Positions 55,690 through 64,000 of a DNA stretch of 64,000 nt are shown piece by piece. The notes beneath the pieces were generated by a model. That model searched no databases, was not told where the DNA came from, and saw nothing but the letters and a program-made list of their open reading frames with translations. Every line of letters begins with the position of its first letter. Positions within the stretch are counted from its first letter, which is position 1. Location of the stretch: NCBI RefSeq assembly GCF_947491795.1, contig NZ_CANLKW010000002.1, forward strand, positions 298,001-362,000, written 5' to 3'. Made by a program: the position numbers and the translations under genes. The DNA is from an uncultured Roseobacter sp. GTDB taxonomy: Bacteria > Pseudomonadota > Alphaproteobacteria > Rhodobacterales > Rhodobacteraceae.

Positions 55690-56579
55690 TTGCCGCTGAG
55701 AATCCGGCACAGCTCATCAAGTTGTTCCAGCGTCTTGTAATGCAGCGTCACCTGACCCGTTTCGCCACCGGCTTTGTGGTTCAGTTCGACCTTCATGCCC
55801 AGCGTCGCCGACAGATCGCCCTCCAGCGCTTTGGTGTCTGCGTCTTTTTCCTGGACAGGGCGCGGCGCTTTTGGCGCGGCGCTGGCATCCCCGGACTGCT
55901 CTTTCCTGACCAGCGCTTCGGTTGCACGCACCGACAACCCGCCTTTGATCACCTGACGGGCGAGGCTCAGCGGATCATCAGCACCCAGCAGAGCCCGCGC
56001 ATGGCCCGCGCTCATCTCGTTTGTGCGCACCATCTCCAGGATCGGCTCCGGCAGGTTCAGCAGGCGCAGCAGGTTGGCGATATGGCTCCGGCTCTTGCCC
56101 AGCGCCTCGGCCATCTTTTCCTGCGTATGGCCAAACTGATCCATCAGGCGGCGATAGCCCGCGGCCTCCTCGATCGCATTCAGATCAGCGCGCTGAATGT
56201 TTTCAATGATGGCGACCTCAAGGACCTCAACATCTGAAAACTCGCGTACAATCACCGGCAGCTCATGCAGCTGCGCCATCTGCGCCGCCCGCCACCGCCG
56301 TTCGCCTGCAACAATCTCATACCGACCGTCAGCCATGGCCCGGACGATCAGCGGCTGGATCACGCCTTTTTCGCGGATCGAGGCCGAAAGATCGTCCAGA
56401 TCGCCTTCGGCAAACCGTTTCCGCGGCTGGTCAGGATTGGGCGTAATCCGCTCAATCGGCACCTTTTTATCCGCGGACGACGGACCGGTGCCCGCGCGCT
56501 GTTCTGTCTCTGCCACATCGGACATCAGGGCTGACAATCCACGCCCCAGACCTCTTTTTCGTTCGGTTCCACCCGCCAT
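55686..56579 (-). CDS. parB: Chromosome partition protein ParB
   Basis: CTP-dependent DNA clamp of 297 residues that loads at parS and spreads to organise the origin. It begins with the family's RGLGRGLSALMSD. The CTP-binding GERRWRA is at 92-98, the helix-turn-helix includes KSRSHIANLLRLLNLP, and a C-terminal dimerisation domain ends the protein. It is 12 bases after parA. Two parS sites lie within 5 kb of it, inside rsmG and mnmG. Confidence 0.97.
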   Translation of the reverse strand: MAGGTERKRGLGRGLSALMSDVAETEQRAGTGPSSADKKVPIERITPNPDQPRKRFAEGDLDDLSASIREKGVIQPLIVRAMADGRYEIVAGERRWRAAQMAQLHELPVIVREFSDVEVLEVAIIENIQRADLNAIEEAAGYRRLMDQFGHTQEKMAEALGKSRSHIANLLRLLNLPEPILEMVRTNEMSAGHARALLGADDPLSLARQVIKGGLSVRATEALVRKEQSGDASAAPKAPRPVQEKDADTKALEGDLSATLGMKVELNHKAGGETGQVTLHYKTLEQLDELCRILSGN

Positions 56580-56591
56580 GACCCGCTCCCT

Positions 56592-57401
56592 CTAGGCTGC
56601 CTGTACCCGGTTTTTGTTCAGCACTTCGCGTGCCAGCGCGCGATAGGCCTGCGCACCTTTGGACGTTGTATCATAGGTCAGAACCGGCATCGCATAGGAT
56701 GGCGCTTCGCTGACCCGCACGTTTCGCGGAATGCGCGTCTGGAACACCAGATCGCCCAGATTATCGCGGGCATCCTGTTCAACGGCGCCGGACAGATTGT
56801 TGCGCTGATCAAACATGGTCAGCACAATGCCCTCGATCCGCAGATCCTTGTTGCCCGTCTGGCGCACTTCCCGGATCGTCAGCATAAGCTGCGACAGACC
56901 TTCGAGCGCGAAGAACTCGCTTTGCAAAGGCACCAGTACGGAATGTGCCGCAATCATCGCGTTCACCGTCAGCAGGTTCAGCGACGGCGGGCAGTCAATC
57001 AGGATATAATCCAGCCGGAAATCATCCATCTGCGTCTGCCGGAGCGAATCGTGCAGCAGGAAACTGCGCTTTTCATTCGACATCAGCTCTATGTCAGCCG
57101 AGCTCAGATCAACCGTGGCCGGAACAATCATGAGGTTGGGTGTCACCGTAGGCATCACCACATCATGCAGTGGTACATCATCCAGCAACAGGTCATATGT
57201 TGTGTATTTGCGGTCTTCTACATCAATGCCGAGACCGGTTGATGCATTGCCCTGCGGATCCAGATCTATCACCAGAACACGTGACCCCGCCTCTGCCAGG
57301 GCGGCCGCCAGATTGATCGTCGTTGTTGTCTTGCCCACGCCACCTTTCTGGTTTGCTATTGCAATGATTTTCGGGCCTTGAGGACGCGACAGATCAGACA
57401 C
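56592..57401 (-). CDS. parA: Chromosome partition ATPase ParA
   Basis: Deviant Walker-type ATPase of 269 residues that moves ParB-parS complexes across the nucleoid. The P-loop [15 protein letters not shown] includes the signature lysine K19 and K24. [10 protein letters not shown] and DCPPSLNLL follow. It overlaps the end of rsmG by 8 bases and precedes parB, the usual chromosomal order. Confidence 0.98.
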   Translation of the reverse strand: MSDLSRPQGPKIIAIANQKGGVGKTTTTINLAAALAEAGSRVLVIDLDPQGNASTGLGIDVEDRKYTTYDLLLDDVPLHDVVMPTVTPNLMIVPATVDLSSADIELMSNEKRSFLLHDSLRQTQMDDFRLDYILIDCPPSLNLLTVNAMIAAHSVLVPLQSEFFALEGLSQLMLTIREVRQTGNKDLRIEGIVLTMFDQRNNLSGAVEQDARDNLGDLVFQTRIPRNVRVSEAPSYAMPVLTYDTTSKGAQAYRALAREVLNKNRVQAA

Positions 57402-58008
57402 GCTTGATTTCCTTTATCTCAAGAACAGCAGCAGCGGGGTTTGAGATACTTGTATGGGATACCAGCGAAAATGACCAGGATTCCTGTGCGGCCTCGACCT
57501 CTTTTTGCCAGGTTTCGCCTTTGAAAAAAAGCGCGGTGCCCTGCGGTTTCAGATGCCTTTCCGCGTAGCCCAGCAACTGGGACAAATCTGCAAGGGCACG
57601 GGCCGATACGACATCCGCCTGCTGTGGTTCAACCGCCTCAATCCGGGCCACGTTAACGCTGGCATTCAGATCAAGCTCGCGGATGGCCGTTCGCAAAAAC
57701 GCCGATTTCCGCTGGTCACTTTCGATCATCCGAACCTGGCGGGCTGGATGCGTTTCCCGCGCAAAAATGGCGACAACAACAGCAGGAAAGCCACCACCGC
57801 TGCCAATATCGACCCAGGTATCCCCGGCAGGAACCATGGGCACCACCTGGGCGGAGTCCCATATATGGCGATCCCAAAGGAAAGGAATACTGGATTTAGA
57901 TATAAGATTGATCTTCGGCGTCCACTTGAGCACCAGATCATGAAAGCCTTGCAGCCGATCAGATGTTTCACGTGAAACATCGAAGGGTGGCGTTCCAATC
58001 ACGCTCAT
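57394..58008 (-). CDS. rsmG: 16S rRNA G527 N7-methyltransferase RsmG
   Basis: SAM-dependent enzyme of 204 residues acting on 16S rRNA. It has [17 protein letters not shown] as the SAM site, and LISKSS plus [22 protein letters not shown] further on, in family order. ATGA overlap with mnmG. Codons 10-16 (DVSRETS) are spelled by a perfect parS palindrome, so this coding sequence doubles as a ParB loading site. Confidence 0.95.
   Translation of the reverse strand: MSVIGTPPFDVSRETSDRLQGFHDLVLKWTPKINLISKSSIPFLWDRHIWDSAQVVPMVPAGDTWVDIGSGGGFPAVVVAIFARETHPARQVRMIESDQRKSAFLRTAIRELDLNASVNVARIEAVEPQQADVVSARALADLSQLLGYAERHLKPQGTALFFKGETWQKEVEAAQESWSFSLVSHTSISNPAAAVLEIKEIKRV
57962..57981. promoter_or_regulatory. 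parS site 1 (ParB binding), inside rsmG
   Basis: TGTTTCACGTGAAACA at 57964-57979 is the 16-base parS consensus without mismatch. The dyad continues perfectly to 20 bases (57962-57981). It is 5.5 kb from the origin candidate and about 1.4 kb from parB. Confidence 0.96.
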
Positions 58009-59876
58009 GCAGACTTGCGCTTTTTGTTCTGGCGGAGACGCGCAAGGATCAGCGTCAGGGCAGCAGGCGTGATCCCATCGACACGCCCGGCCTGCGCAAG
58101 CGTTTCTGGCTGAGCTGTGGTCAGTTTAGATTGCAACTCGTTCGAAAGCCCCTCCAGTTCTCTGTAATCGAAACCTTTGGGGATTTGCAGCGCCTCGTCT
58201 TTTCGCAGCAAATCAATGTCTTTTTGCTGACGCTGGATGTAATTCGCGTACAGAGCTTCGCATTCCATCTGGCGACGCGTTTCCGAATCCACCTCTTCAA
58301 ACCTCGTATCCAGACCAACCAATACGTCATAATCCACATCTGGAAACGCCAATAACTGCATCGCAGTACGCTTTGACCCATCCTGATTGACACGGATGCC
58401 CACCTGAGACGCCTGCGTCGGCGTAAAAGTCGTATCGGTCAGAACGGAACGCGCGCCCTCCAGACGATCAAGCTTATCGAGGAAAGCAGCTTTTCTTTCC
58501 TCTCCAACACATCCCAGCTCTATCCCTTTGGTTGTCAACCTCTGGTCGGCATTGTCGGCCCGCAGGGACAACCGGAACTCCGCTCTGGATGTAAACATGC
58601 GATAGGGCTCAGAAACACCCCGCGTTGTCAGGTCATCGACCATGACACCGATATAGCTCTCCGACCGTGAAAAGAGGACGGGATCCAACTCGCGCGCAGC
58701 CTGCGCCGCGTTGAGCCCCGCCACCATCCCCTGAGCCGCCGCCTCTTCATACCCGGTGGTCCCGTTGATCTGTCCGGCAAGATAAAGACCAGGAACATTT
58801 CTGAGCGCCAGAGTGGCGTCCAGCGCCCGCGGGTCGACATAGTCGTACTCGATTGCGTAGCCCGGCTGGAGGATTGTGGCATCCTCTAACCCGTAAATCG
58901 ATCGGACGTAATCGTTTTGCACATCCTCGGGTAAAGACGTGGAAATACCATTGGGATACACCGTGTTCGTGGTGAGCCCTTCAGGTTCGAGGAAAATCTG
59001 GTGCGATTCCTTATCTGCGAACCGGACGATTTTATCTTCGATAGAGGGGCAGTACCGGGGACCAATCCCATCGATATGGCCGCCATACATCGCTGAACGC
59101 TCCAGGTTTTCGCGAATGATGTCATGTGTCTGGCTGTTTGTATGGGTAATCCCACAGGACACCTGGCGCGCAGATACCCCCTTTGAAAGGAAGGAGAAAA
59201 GCGTGGGTTCATCATCTCCCGGCTGATCTTCCAGCAAGTCCCAGCGGATTGTTGTGCCATCAAGGCGTGGCGGCGTGCCAGTCTTGAGACGCCCCAGAGG
59301 TAACCCGAATGAATCAATCCTCTCCGCGAGCTTTACCGATGCTTTGTCGCCCATCCGCCCACCAGAGCGGGATAAATCCCCAATATGGATAACACCGCGC
59401 AGAAACGTGCCCGTGGTCAGCACCACCGAAGTTGCACGGACCTCTGATCCATCCTGCAGAATAACGCCCGAGACACGATCTCCGACCATCAGAAAGTCGA
59501 CAACTTCGCCCACAACGATCTGCAAGTTTTCCTGCTGTTTTGTTTCCCGGAGCATCTCCGACTGGTAGATCTGTCGGTCCGATTGCGCGCGCGGACCCTG
59601 AACAGCCGGCCCTTTTCTGCGGTTCAGAAGGCGAAACTGGATACCCGCCTTGTCCGCAACGCGCCCCATGACACCATCCAGCGCATCGATTTCCCGTACC
59701 AGGTGCCCTTTTCCCAAACCTCCGATGGCGGGATTGCAGGACATCACACCAATGCCTGCCTCGCTCATGGTGACAAGCGCTGTATCCGCACCAACGCGTG
59801 CCGCAGCATGGGCGGCTTCTGCACCGGCGTGTCCACCACCAACGACAAGAACATCGAATTGTTTCACGTGAAACAC
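58005..59876 (-). CDS. mnmG: tRNA uridine-5-carboxymethylaminomethyl modification enzyme MnmG
   Basis: FAD-dependent partner of MnmE, 623 residues, modifying the wobble uridine of certain tRNAs. The FAD-binding loop [20 protein letters not shown] in outline is at the N-terminus; [21 protein letters not shown] and the C-terminal helical domain follow. I chose the GTG at 59876, with GGAAAG seven bases ahead. An ATG at 59915 would run back into the mnmE coding end. The first codons after the GTG are made by a parS site. The stop overlaps the rsmG start by ATGA. Confidence 0.93.
   Translation of the reverse strand: MFHVKQFDVLVVGGGHAGAEAAHAAARVGADTALVTMSEAGIGVMSCNPAIGGLGKGHLVREIDALDGVMGRVADKAGIQFRLLNRRKGPAVQGPRAQSDRQIYQSEMLRETKQQENLQIVVGEVVDFLMVGDRVSGVILQDGSEVRATSVVLTTGTFLRGVIHIGDLSRSGGRMGDKASVKLAERIDSFGLPLGRLKTGTPPRLDGTTIRWDLLEDQPGDDEPTLFSFLSKGVSARQVSCGITHTNSQTHDIIRENLERSAMYGGHIDGIGPRYCPSIEDKIVRFADKESHQIFLEPEGLTTNTVYPNGISTSLPEDVQNDYVRSIYGLEDATILQPGYAIEYDYVDPRALDATLALRNVPGLYLAGQINGTTGYEEAAAQGMVAGLNAAQAARELDPVLFSRSESYIGVMVDDLTTRGVSEPYRMFTSRAEFRLSLRADNADQRLTTKGIELGCVGEERKAAFLDKLDRLEGARSVLTDTTFTPTQASQVGIRVNQDGSKRTAMQLLAFPDVDYDVLVGLDTRFEEVDSETRRQMECEALYANYIQRQQKDIDLLRKDEALQIPKGFDYRELEGLSNELQSKLTTAQPETLAQAGRVDGITPAALTLILARLRQNKKRKSA
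59860..59875. promoter_or_regulatory. parS site 2 (ParB binding), at the mnmG start
   Basis: A second perfect TGTTTCACGTGAAACA (59860-59875). It spells FHVK in mnmG, starting within the GTG start codon. It is 3.6 kb from the origin candidate. ParB bound here could cover the mnmG ribosome start in the DNA. Confidence 0.96.
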
Positions 59877-59880
59877 TCCA

Positions 59881-61167
59881 TTACTTTCCGAGGCAGAAAC
59901 TGGCAAATATCTCATCCAGCAGATTTTCTACATCAATACGCCCGATCAGCGCTTCCAAAGCACGAATCGCCGATCTGAGCTCTTCCGCTGCTATATCATA
60001 GCGCTCTGACCCCTGCGCAAGAACGCCGCGCACCGTTTCCAAAGCAAGGGACGTCCGCTCCATCGCACTGCGATGCCGTTCATGCGTCGCCAGCCCGGCA
60101 TCTGCGCTGCGTTCTGTCAGGATTTCCTGAATTTGACTGACGAGTTCGGTGACACCTGCGCCGGTAGCGCCCGATATCGCACCCATCGTTTCACCTGTCA
60201 GATCTGCTTTTGGCGAAAGCACGATATCCGTTTCAGACGGCCTCATCATCAGATCACTGTCCGTTTCCACCAGAAAAACCCGCAGATCAGCAGCTTCCGC
60301 GCGCTCCATCGCGCGCTGAACACCGATGGACTCGACAACGTCATCGCTCTCGCGCAGACCGGCTGTGTCCAGAAATGTTACTGGCAGCCCTCCAAGGTCC
60401 ATCCTGACCTCAATCACATCGCGCGTGGTCCCTGCGATTTCGGAAGTAATGGCGGCATCCCGACCCGCCAGGCGGTTCAGCAGCGTGGACTTCCCTGCAT
60501 TGGGTGGGCCAACGATTGCCACCTCAAAGCCTGTCCGTATCCGTTCTGCAACAAAGGAGCCGGAAATCTCCGTCCGCAGATCATCCTGAACCGAGTGGAT
60601 CAATTCCTGAACTTCTGGCGTCACATCAACCGGCACTTCCTCATCCGCGAAATCGATGGTTGCTTCCAGCAGCGACGCCGCACGGATAAGCGATGAACGC
60701 CACTGCTCGACCCTGTCTCCCAGATCACCGCTGAGAACCCGCAAGGCCTGCCGGCGCTGTGCTTCGGTTTCCGCGTCAATCAGGTCTGCCAGTCCCTCGA
60801 CCTGCGCCAGATCCAGCCTGCCGTTTTCCAGCGCGCGGCGGGTAAACTCACCGGGCTCTGCAATCCGCGCCTGATCCAACGCGGAAAGAGTGCGCAGAAC
60901 GGCCTGAACAACTGCAGTACTTCCATGCACATGCAGCTCGACAACGTCCTCCCCGGTAAAGCTGTTCGGCGCTTTAAAGGTCAGCACGAGCGCCTGGTCC
61001 AGCAGAACACCGTCGCCGTCGCGCAGATGACGCAGGGCACTCTGACGCGCGGCGGGCAAATCACCGGCTACTGTGCGGGCAATGTCCCAGGCATGCGGGC
61101 CGGAAATGCGAATGACAGAAACACCCGCACGACCCTGCGCTGTTGCCTGGGCAAATATCGTATCCAT
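59881..61167 (-). CDS. mnmE: tRNA modification GTPase MnmE
   Basis: GTPase of 428 residues working with MnmG. It has an N-terminal tetrahydrofolate-binding domain ([12 protein letters not shown]), a helical domain interrupted by the G domain ([25 protein letters not shown]), and the C-terminal CLGK (commonly CIGK) that carries the catalytic cysteine. The ATG at 61167 is preferred to the TTG immediately upstream. No clear ribosome site. It lies 30 bases after rho and 4 bases before mnmG. Confidence 0.96.
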   Translation of the reverse strand: MDTIFAQATAQGRAGVSVIRISGPHAWDIARTVAGDLPAARQSALRHLRDGDGVLLDQALVLTFKAPNSFTGEDVVELHVHGSTAVVQAVLRTLSALDQARIAEPGEFTRRALENGRLDLAQVEGLADLIDAETEAQRRQALRVLSGDLGDRVEQWRSSLIRAASLLEATIDFADEEVPVDVTPEVQELIHSVQDDLRTEISGSFVAERIRTGFEVAIVGPPNAGKSTLLNRLAGRDAAITSEIAGTTRDVIEVRMDLGGLPVTFLDTAGLRESDDVVESIGVQRAMERAEAADLRVFLVETDSDLMMRPSETDIVLSPKADLTGETMGAISGATGAGVTELVSQIQEILTERSADAGLATHERHRSAMERTSLALETVRGVLAQGSERYDIAAEELRSAIRALEALIGRIDVENLLDEIFASFCLGK

Positions 61168-61197
61168 CAATCTAACCCACTGTTTTAAAACAATAAG

Positions 61198-62505
<1,308 letters not shown>

Positions 62506-62631
62506 GAGATACCCGCAGGCAGCGTCCCGCAACAAAGGGAGCCGGCCGTTATTCTGAATGTGAGGTCTGCGCCATCCCCGGACGGGGTGGTAAGCGCTGT
62601 GTAATCAGCCCGGGCGCCCGAGTCAATCTGG

Positions 62632-63081
62632 TCAGAACCGCACGACCACAGAGAGTACGATAACAACCATCAGAATGGTCGGTACTTCGTTCATCATGCG
62701 GTACTGGCGGCCGGTCAGCTCATTTTCTGCGCGCATGAAGTCCTTCCGGCGTTTACCCAGCCAGTGATGAAACCAGGTCATCCCCAGCACACTGGCCGCT
62801 TTGGTCCAGGGCCAGATCTCTTCCCAGCTGACGATTCCCGGCGTGAAGACAAGGCACAGACCAAAGACCCATGTTGCGACCATCGCGGGGTTCATGATTG
62901 CCCTGAGCAGTCGGCGTTCCATTGTCTGGAACATCTCGTGGGTCTCACCGCTTTGTCCGACCTGTTCTGTGTGATAAACATACAGACGGGGCAGATAAAA
63001 CAGACCAGCCATCCACGCGATGACAGACATGATATGAAATGCTTTGATCCAGGGATAACCCTGAACAAGAAGGTCTGACAT
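62632..63081 (-). CDS. hemJ: Protoporphyrinogen oxidase HemJ
   Basis: Inner-membrane haem enzyme of 149 residues oxidising protoporphyrinogen IX to protoporphyrin IX, the step before HemH. Four to five hydrophobic helices; the conserved histidine is in WIKAFHIMSVIAWMAG, followed by LPRLYVYH, RLLRAIMNPAM and WFHHWLGKRRKDF, all typical. It is the gene flanking the origin candidate. In Caulobacter the origin neighbour is hemE; hemE is not visible in this window. Confidence 0.94.
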   Translation of the reverse strand: MSDLLVQGYPWIKAFHIMSVIAWMAGLFYLPRLYVYHTEQVGQSGETHEMFQTMERRLLRAIMNPAMVATWVFGLCLVFTPGIVSWEEIWPWTKAASVLGMTWFHHWLGKRRKDFMRAENELTGRQYRMMNEVPTILMVVIVLSVVVRF

Positions 63082-63444
63082 GGCTTTCTCCGGTCTGGTC
63101 CTCTCTTAATAATTAATAAAGAAAGAGAAAAGGATGATGATTTTGTAGGGGGACGATCTTCTGTGGATTATGGTGTTGTCCGATGTGTTCTGAACAGGTG
63201 GAAAAAACATTACGAAAATACGCACAGAATTCGTGTTTCTGAAATTACACAATTATTGCAATATGTTGTGCGGAACAGACTTCGACAAAATCCGGTGAAA
63301 CCTGTGGATAGTTGAGTGGAAACTCTTTTTTGCACAGGCGCTGATTTATCCTTGTCAGACCTGTATCAAATCCCTGGTAAATCCGTGGCGAATGATGGTT
63401 TATGAACGGGGCCAACCAGGCTGCGTTTTTTCGCGAAACAACCC

Positions 63445-63459
63445 TTAACAAATCCTTAA
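63445..63459. promoter_or_regulatory. CtrA-type binding site in the origin candidate
   Basis: TTAA (63445-63448), CAAATCC, TTAA (63456-63459): exact match to TTAA-N7-TTAA bound by the cell-cycle regulator CtrA, 14 bases before the perfect DnaA box. CtrA itself is not encoded in this window. Confidence 0.6.
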
Positions 63460-63473
63460 CACTGCACACAGGC

Positions 63474-63482
63474 TTATCCACA
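63474..63482 (+). promoter_or_regulatory. Perfect DnaA box overlapping the maf start
   Basis: TTATCCACA with no mismatch; its last A is the first base of the maf ATG. No ribosome site precedes this ATG, so maf may be leaderless or start from inside the origin. Confidence 0.85.
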
Positions 63483-64000
63483 TGTCCCAGCCTCTTATCC
63501 TCGCCTCCGGATCGGAAATCAGGGCTCAGCTGCTGTCTCAGGCCGGTGTCCGTCATACCGTTCTGCCCGCCCGGGTAGACGAGGACATGGTACGACAGTC
63601 ACTGCAGGCCGAGGACGCATCGCCGCGTGATGTGGCGGATACCCTGGCGGAACTCAAAGCGCGTAAAGTCAGCGAAAAGTCTCCCGGTGCTCTGGTGCTG
63701 GGCTGTGACCAGGTCCTGGATCACGAGGGAGGGATTCTGAGCAAACCACAAACGCCCGACGCGGCAGTGGCCCAGTTACGTGCGATGCGGTCCGGGCGGC
63801 ACATACTTCTGTCAGCTGCTGTGGTCTGCGAAGATGGCAAACCGATCTGGCGGCATGTGGGCCAGGTCCGGCTTTATATGCGCGACGCGTCGGATGAATT
63901 TATCGACGGATATGTCGCGCGCAACTGGGACAGCATCCGCCATTCCGTTGGAGCCTACAAACTCGAGGAAGAAGGCGTGCGCCTGTTCACCAGGATCGAG
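63482..64000 (+). CDS. maf: Maf-family nucleotide pyrophosphatase (partial, runs off the window)
   Basis: The first 173 codons are visible. The protein starts MSQPLILASGSEIRAQLL; the family signature is ASxSxxR, here ASGSEIR. Then LVLGCDQVLDHEG carries the catalytic aspartate. Maf enzymes remove non-canonical nucleoside triphosphates such as dTTP/UTP analogues. The 3' end is beyond 64000. It begins directly at the edge of the origin candidate with no Shine-Dalgarno sequence. In related alphaproteobacteria aroE, coaE and dnaQ often follow; that cannot be checked here. Confidence 0.9.
   Translation, partial: MSQPLILASGSEIRAQLLSQAGVRHTVLPARVDEDMVRQSLQAEDASPRDVADTLAELKARKVSEKSPGALVLGCDQVLDHEGGILSKPQTPDAAVAQLRAMRSGRHILLSAAVVCEDGKPIWRHVGQVRLYMRDASDEFIDGYVARNWDSIRHSVGAYKLEEEGVRLFTRIE

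Larger units (their letters stand above)
63100..63482. other. Candidate chromosomal replication origin (oriC)
   Basis: The only gene-free stretch above 300 bases (63082-63481). An AT-rich block at 63102-63134 (TTAATAATTAATAAA and A-rich sequence) would serve as the unwinding region. DnaA boxes by eye: perfect TTATCCACA at 63474-63482; 8 of 9 at 63162-63170 (TGTGGATTA, reverse) and 63303-63311 (TGTGGATAG, reverse); 7 of 9 at 63197-63205. A perfect TTAA-N7-TTAA lies at 63445-63459. parS sites and parAB are 3.6-7.5 kb away. The origin role is inferred from these signs together. Confidence 0.82.

Noticed and set aside
59877..59915. Upstream ATG at 59915 as the mnmG start
   Set aside because: It lies inside the end of mnmE and adds a non-family leader; the GTG at 59876 has a well-spaced ribosome site.
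63346..63354. TTATCCTTG as an additional DnaA box
   Set aside because: Only 6 of 9 bases match; not counted as support for the origin.
63245..63556. Minus-strand frame of 103 codons across the origin and maf start
   Set aside because: It crosses the DnaA boxes and maf, has no ribosome site and no recognisable features.

Overview
The window is a dense, high-GC stretch of a chromosome from an alphaproteobacterium, most likely a marine Rhodobacteraceae (Roseobacter-type) bacterium. This rests on protein family content and gene order: infB-ylxR-nusA-rimP, hemJ-rho-mnmE-mnmG-rsmG-parA-parB, and hrcA-grpE divergent from rph-rdgB-hemW. Other pointers are a NavAb-type sodium channel and several small proteins that look familiar from that group (recalled, not searched). 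Genus cannot be fixed from sequence alone. I see no phage, transposon, CRISPR array, tRNA or rRNA. About sixty genes are supported, nearly all housekeeping, packed with many 4-base ATGA overlaps.

Layout. 1-2.5 kb: an ABC-2 permease, an ABC transmembrane-only protein and alkB. 2.6-5.9 kb: dnaK-dnaJ with a candidate heat-shock promoter and a nested hairpin between the genes. 6-11.4 kb: a binding-protein/OmpA fusion, an exported protein of unknown function and secA, all on the minus strand. 11.5-14.3 kb: parvulin isomerase, argJ, mutT and an unlisted 48-residue protein. 14.4-21.8 kb: infB-ylxR-nusA-rimP, then a short family-5 binding protein with a proline iminopeptidase. 21.8-26.8 kb: ubiG, the comF-grx-amidase-marR operon, an NDUFAF5-like methyltransferase and hemH. 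26.9-34.8 kb: an envelope region with a 58-residue secreted protein, two L,D-transpeptidases around a CAP lipoprotein, a voltage-gated sodium channel, an Fe-S RNA methyltransferase and two ABC exporters. 35-45.5 kb: cca, two Nudix enzymes, hslO, a receiver-PP2C/Hpt pair, an SDR, ilvA, argG, a DUF7282-like protein, a sulfotransferase-like protein and exported msrA. 45.5-55.7 kb: rbsK-maeB, mutS, grpE-hrcA, rph-rdgB-hemW. 55.7-63.1 kb: parB, parA, rsmG, mnmG, mnmE, rho, hemJ.

The right end looks like the replication origin neighbourhood. A 400-base gene-free interval between hemJ and maf (63082-63481) has an AT-rich block, a perfect DnaA box that runs into the maf start codon, two one-mismatch boxes and a perfect TTAA-N7-TTAA (CtrA-type) site. 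Two perfect 16-base parS palindromes lie 3.6 and 5.5 kb away, inside the 5' ends of mnmG and rsmG, next to parAB. Together they suggest a compact origin/centromere module in which segregation and initiation sites are written into protein-coding starts. I did not find a clearly novel multi-gene system. The best leads are this origin module, the divergent receiver-phosphatase/Hpt pair, the envelope operon containing the sodium channel, and the two unannotated small proteins.
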